Notes under the pieces: model-generated
Told to the model about the DNA's origin: nothing
The model's database searches: none
The model's input: the letters and a program-made list of their open reading frames with translations, nothing else
Position numbers and translations under genes: made by a program
In this document: in pieces, positions 20,993-21,156 of the stretch
Layout of the letters: each line of letters starts with the position of its first letter
Position numbering within the stretch: the first letter of the stretch is position 1
From: Pelargonium cotyledonis
Taxonomy: Eukaryota; Streptophyta; Magnoliopsida; Geraniales; Geraniaceae
Direction: 5' to 3'
Length of the DNA stretch: 21,156 nucleotides
Assembly: GCA_036897625.1 (NCBI GenBank)
Contig: JAYMTA010001213.1
Span: 1 to 21,156, forward strand

Positions 20993-21148
20993 TTTTGGCT
21001 TAGGCTAAGCCAAGCCAATGAGGTGATGACACCTCAATTAGTTCCACCCATAACCACCCAAGTGAATTGGTGGGAGCGAAGCGACATCCGGATCCAAGTT
21101 TTTTAATGAGGTGTCACCACCTCATTAATGGCTTAGCCTAAGCCAAAA
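20993..21148. mobile_element. small MITE with long terminal inverted repeats
   Basis: The left arm (about 20993-21038) and right arm (about 21103-21148) are reverse complements with few mismatches over about 46 bases, enclosing about 64 bases of unique sequence. Each arm starts with GGCTTAGGCTAAGCC or its complement, itself a 15-base palindrome, and contains a second small hairpin of the form GAGGTG-4 nt-CACCTC. There is no coding capacity. Target duplication cannot be judged because the flanks are AT-rich and the window ends 8 bases later. Confidence 0.85.
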
Positions 21149-21156
21149 ATAAATTG

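Larger units (their letters stand above)
20609..21156. other. 3' flank of the ABCC pseudogene
   Basis: An AT-rich spacer. It holds AATAAA at 20683-20688, a tatatataaag stretch near 20955-20965 that could be a TATA box for a gene beyond the window (unsupported), and a MITE at the far end. No coding region is seen. Confidence 0.5.

Noticed and set aside
1-21156. tRNA, rRNA, CRISPR arrays or bacterial operon features
   Set aside because: No cloverleaf-like or regularly spaced direct-repeat pattern was seen, and the genes are plainly plant nuclear genes with spliceosomal introns.

Overview
This window is plant nuclear DNA, most likely from a eudicot and probably a rosid. I cannot name the species from sequence alone. 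The evidence is the AT-rich intergenic DNA, short GT-AG introns with T-rich 3' ends, genes that read as plant orthologues, MITE-like foldback elements and telo-box promoter motifs. The bacterial categories (operons, CRISPR, IS elements) do not apply.

Layout: (1) 1-2161 is a gene-poor AT-rich flank with a degenerate tandem-repeat block near 612-960 and a paired W-box palindrome just upstream of the first gene. (2) 2162-4832 (+) is thiamine pyrophosphokinase (TPK1 type): 6 coding exons, 257 aa. (3) 4833-6600 is a spacer holding a roughly 400-bp foldback element (about 5551-5951). (4) 6600-9675 (+) is LSM4: a 5'UTR intron, a start codon that forms the last three bases of its exon, and 151 aa ending in an RGG-type tail. 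One large intron carries a decayed RTE-type LINE fragment. (5) 10701-13243 (-) is a WDR89/GIGANTUS1-type WD40 protein: 8 exons, 394 aa. (6) 14001-15455 (+) is nucleolar protein 16 (NOP16): 3 exons, 199 aa, transcribed divergently from the WD40 gene. (7) 16026-20608 (+) is a disabled ABCC (MRP-type) transporter related to plant ABCC4/ABCC14. It retains 11 exons but lacks TMD0 and has two nonsense codons, a frameshift and an internal deletion in NBD2. (8) 20609-21156 ends in a small MITE with roughly 46-bp terminal inverted repeats.

The live genes are housekeeping functions: thiamine diphosphate synthesis, mRNA decay and splicing through Lsm rings, and ribosome biogenesis. The most interesting arrangement is the head-to-head WD40/NOP16 pair. 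Both sides of the shared 757-bp promoter region carry telo-box motifs, which are typical of translation genes, and a repeat rich in ACACGACACG-type motifs has inserted between them. The ABCC pseudogene keeps every splice site I checked, and its nonsense changes look like single transitions, so its inactivation looks recent. I saw no evidence of a wholly new molecular system.
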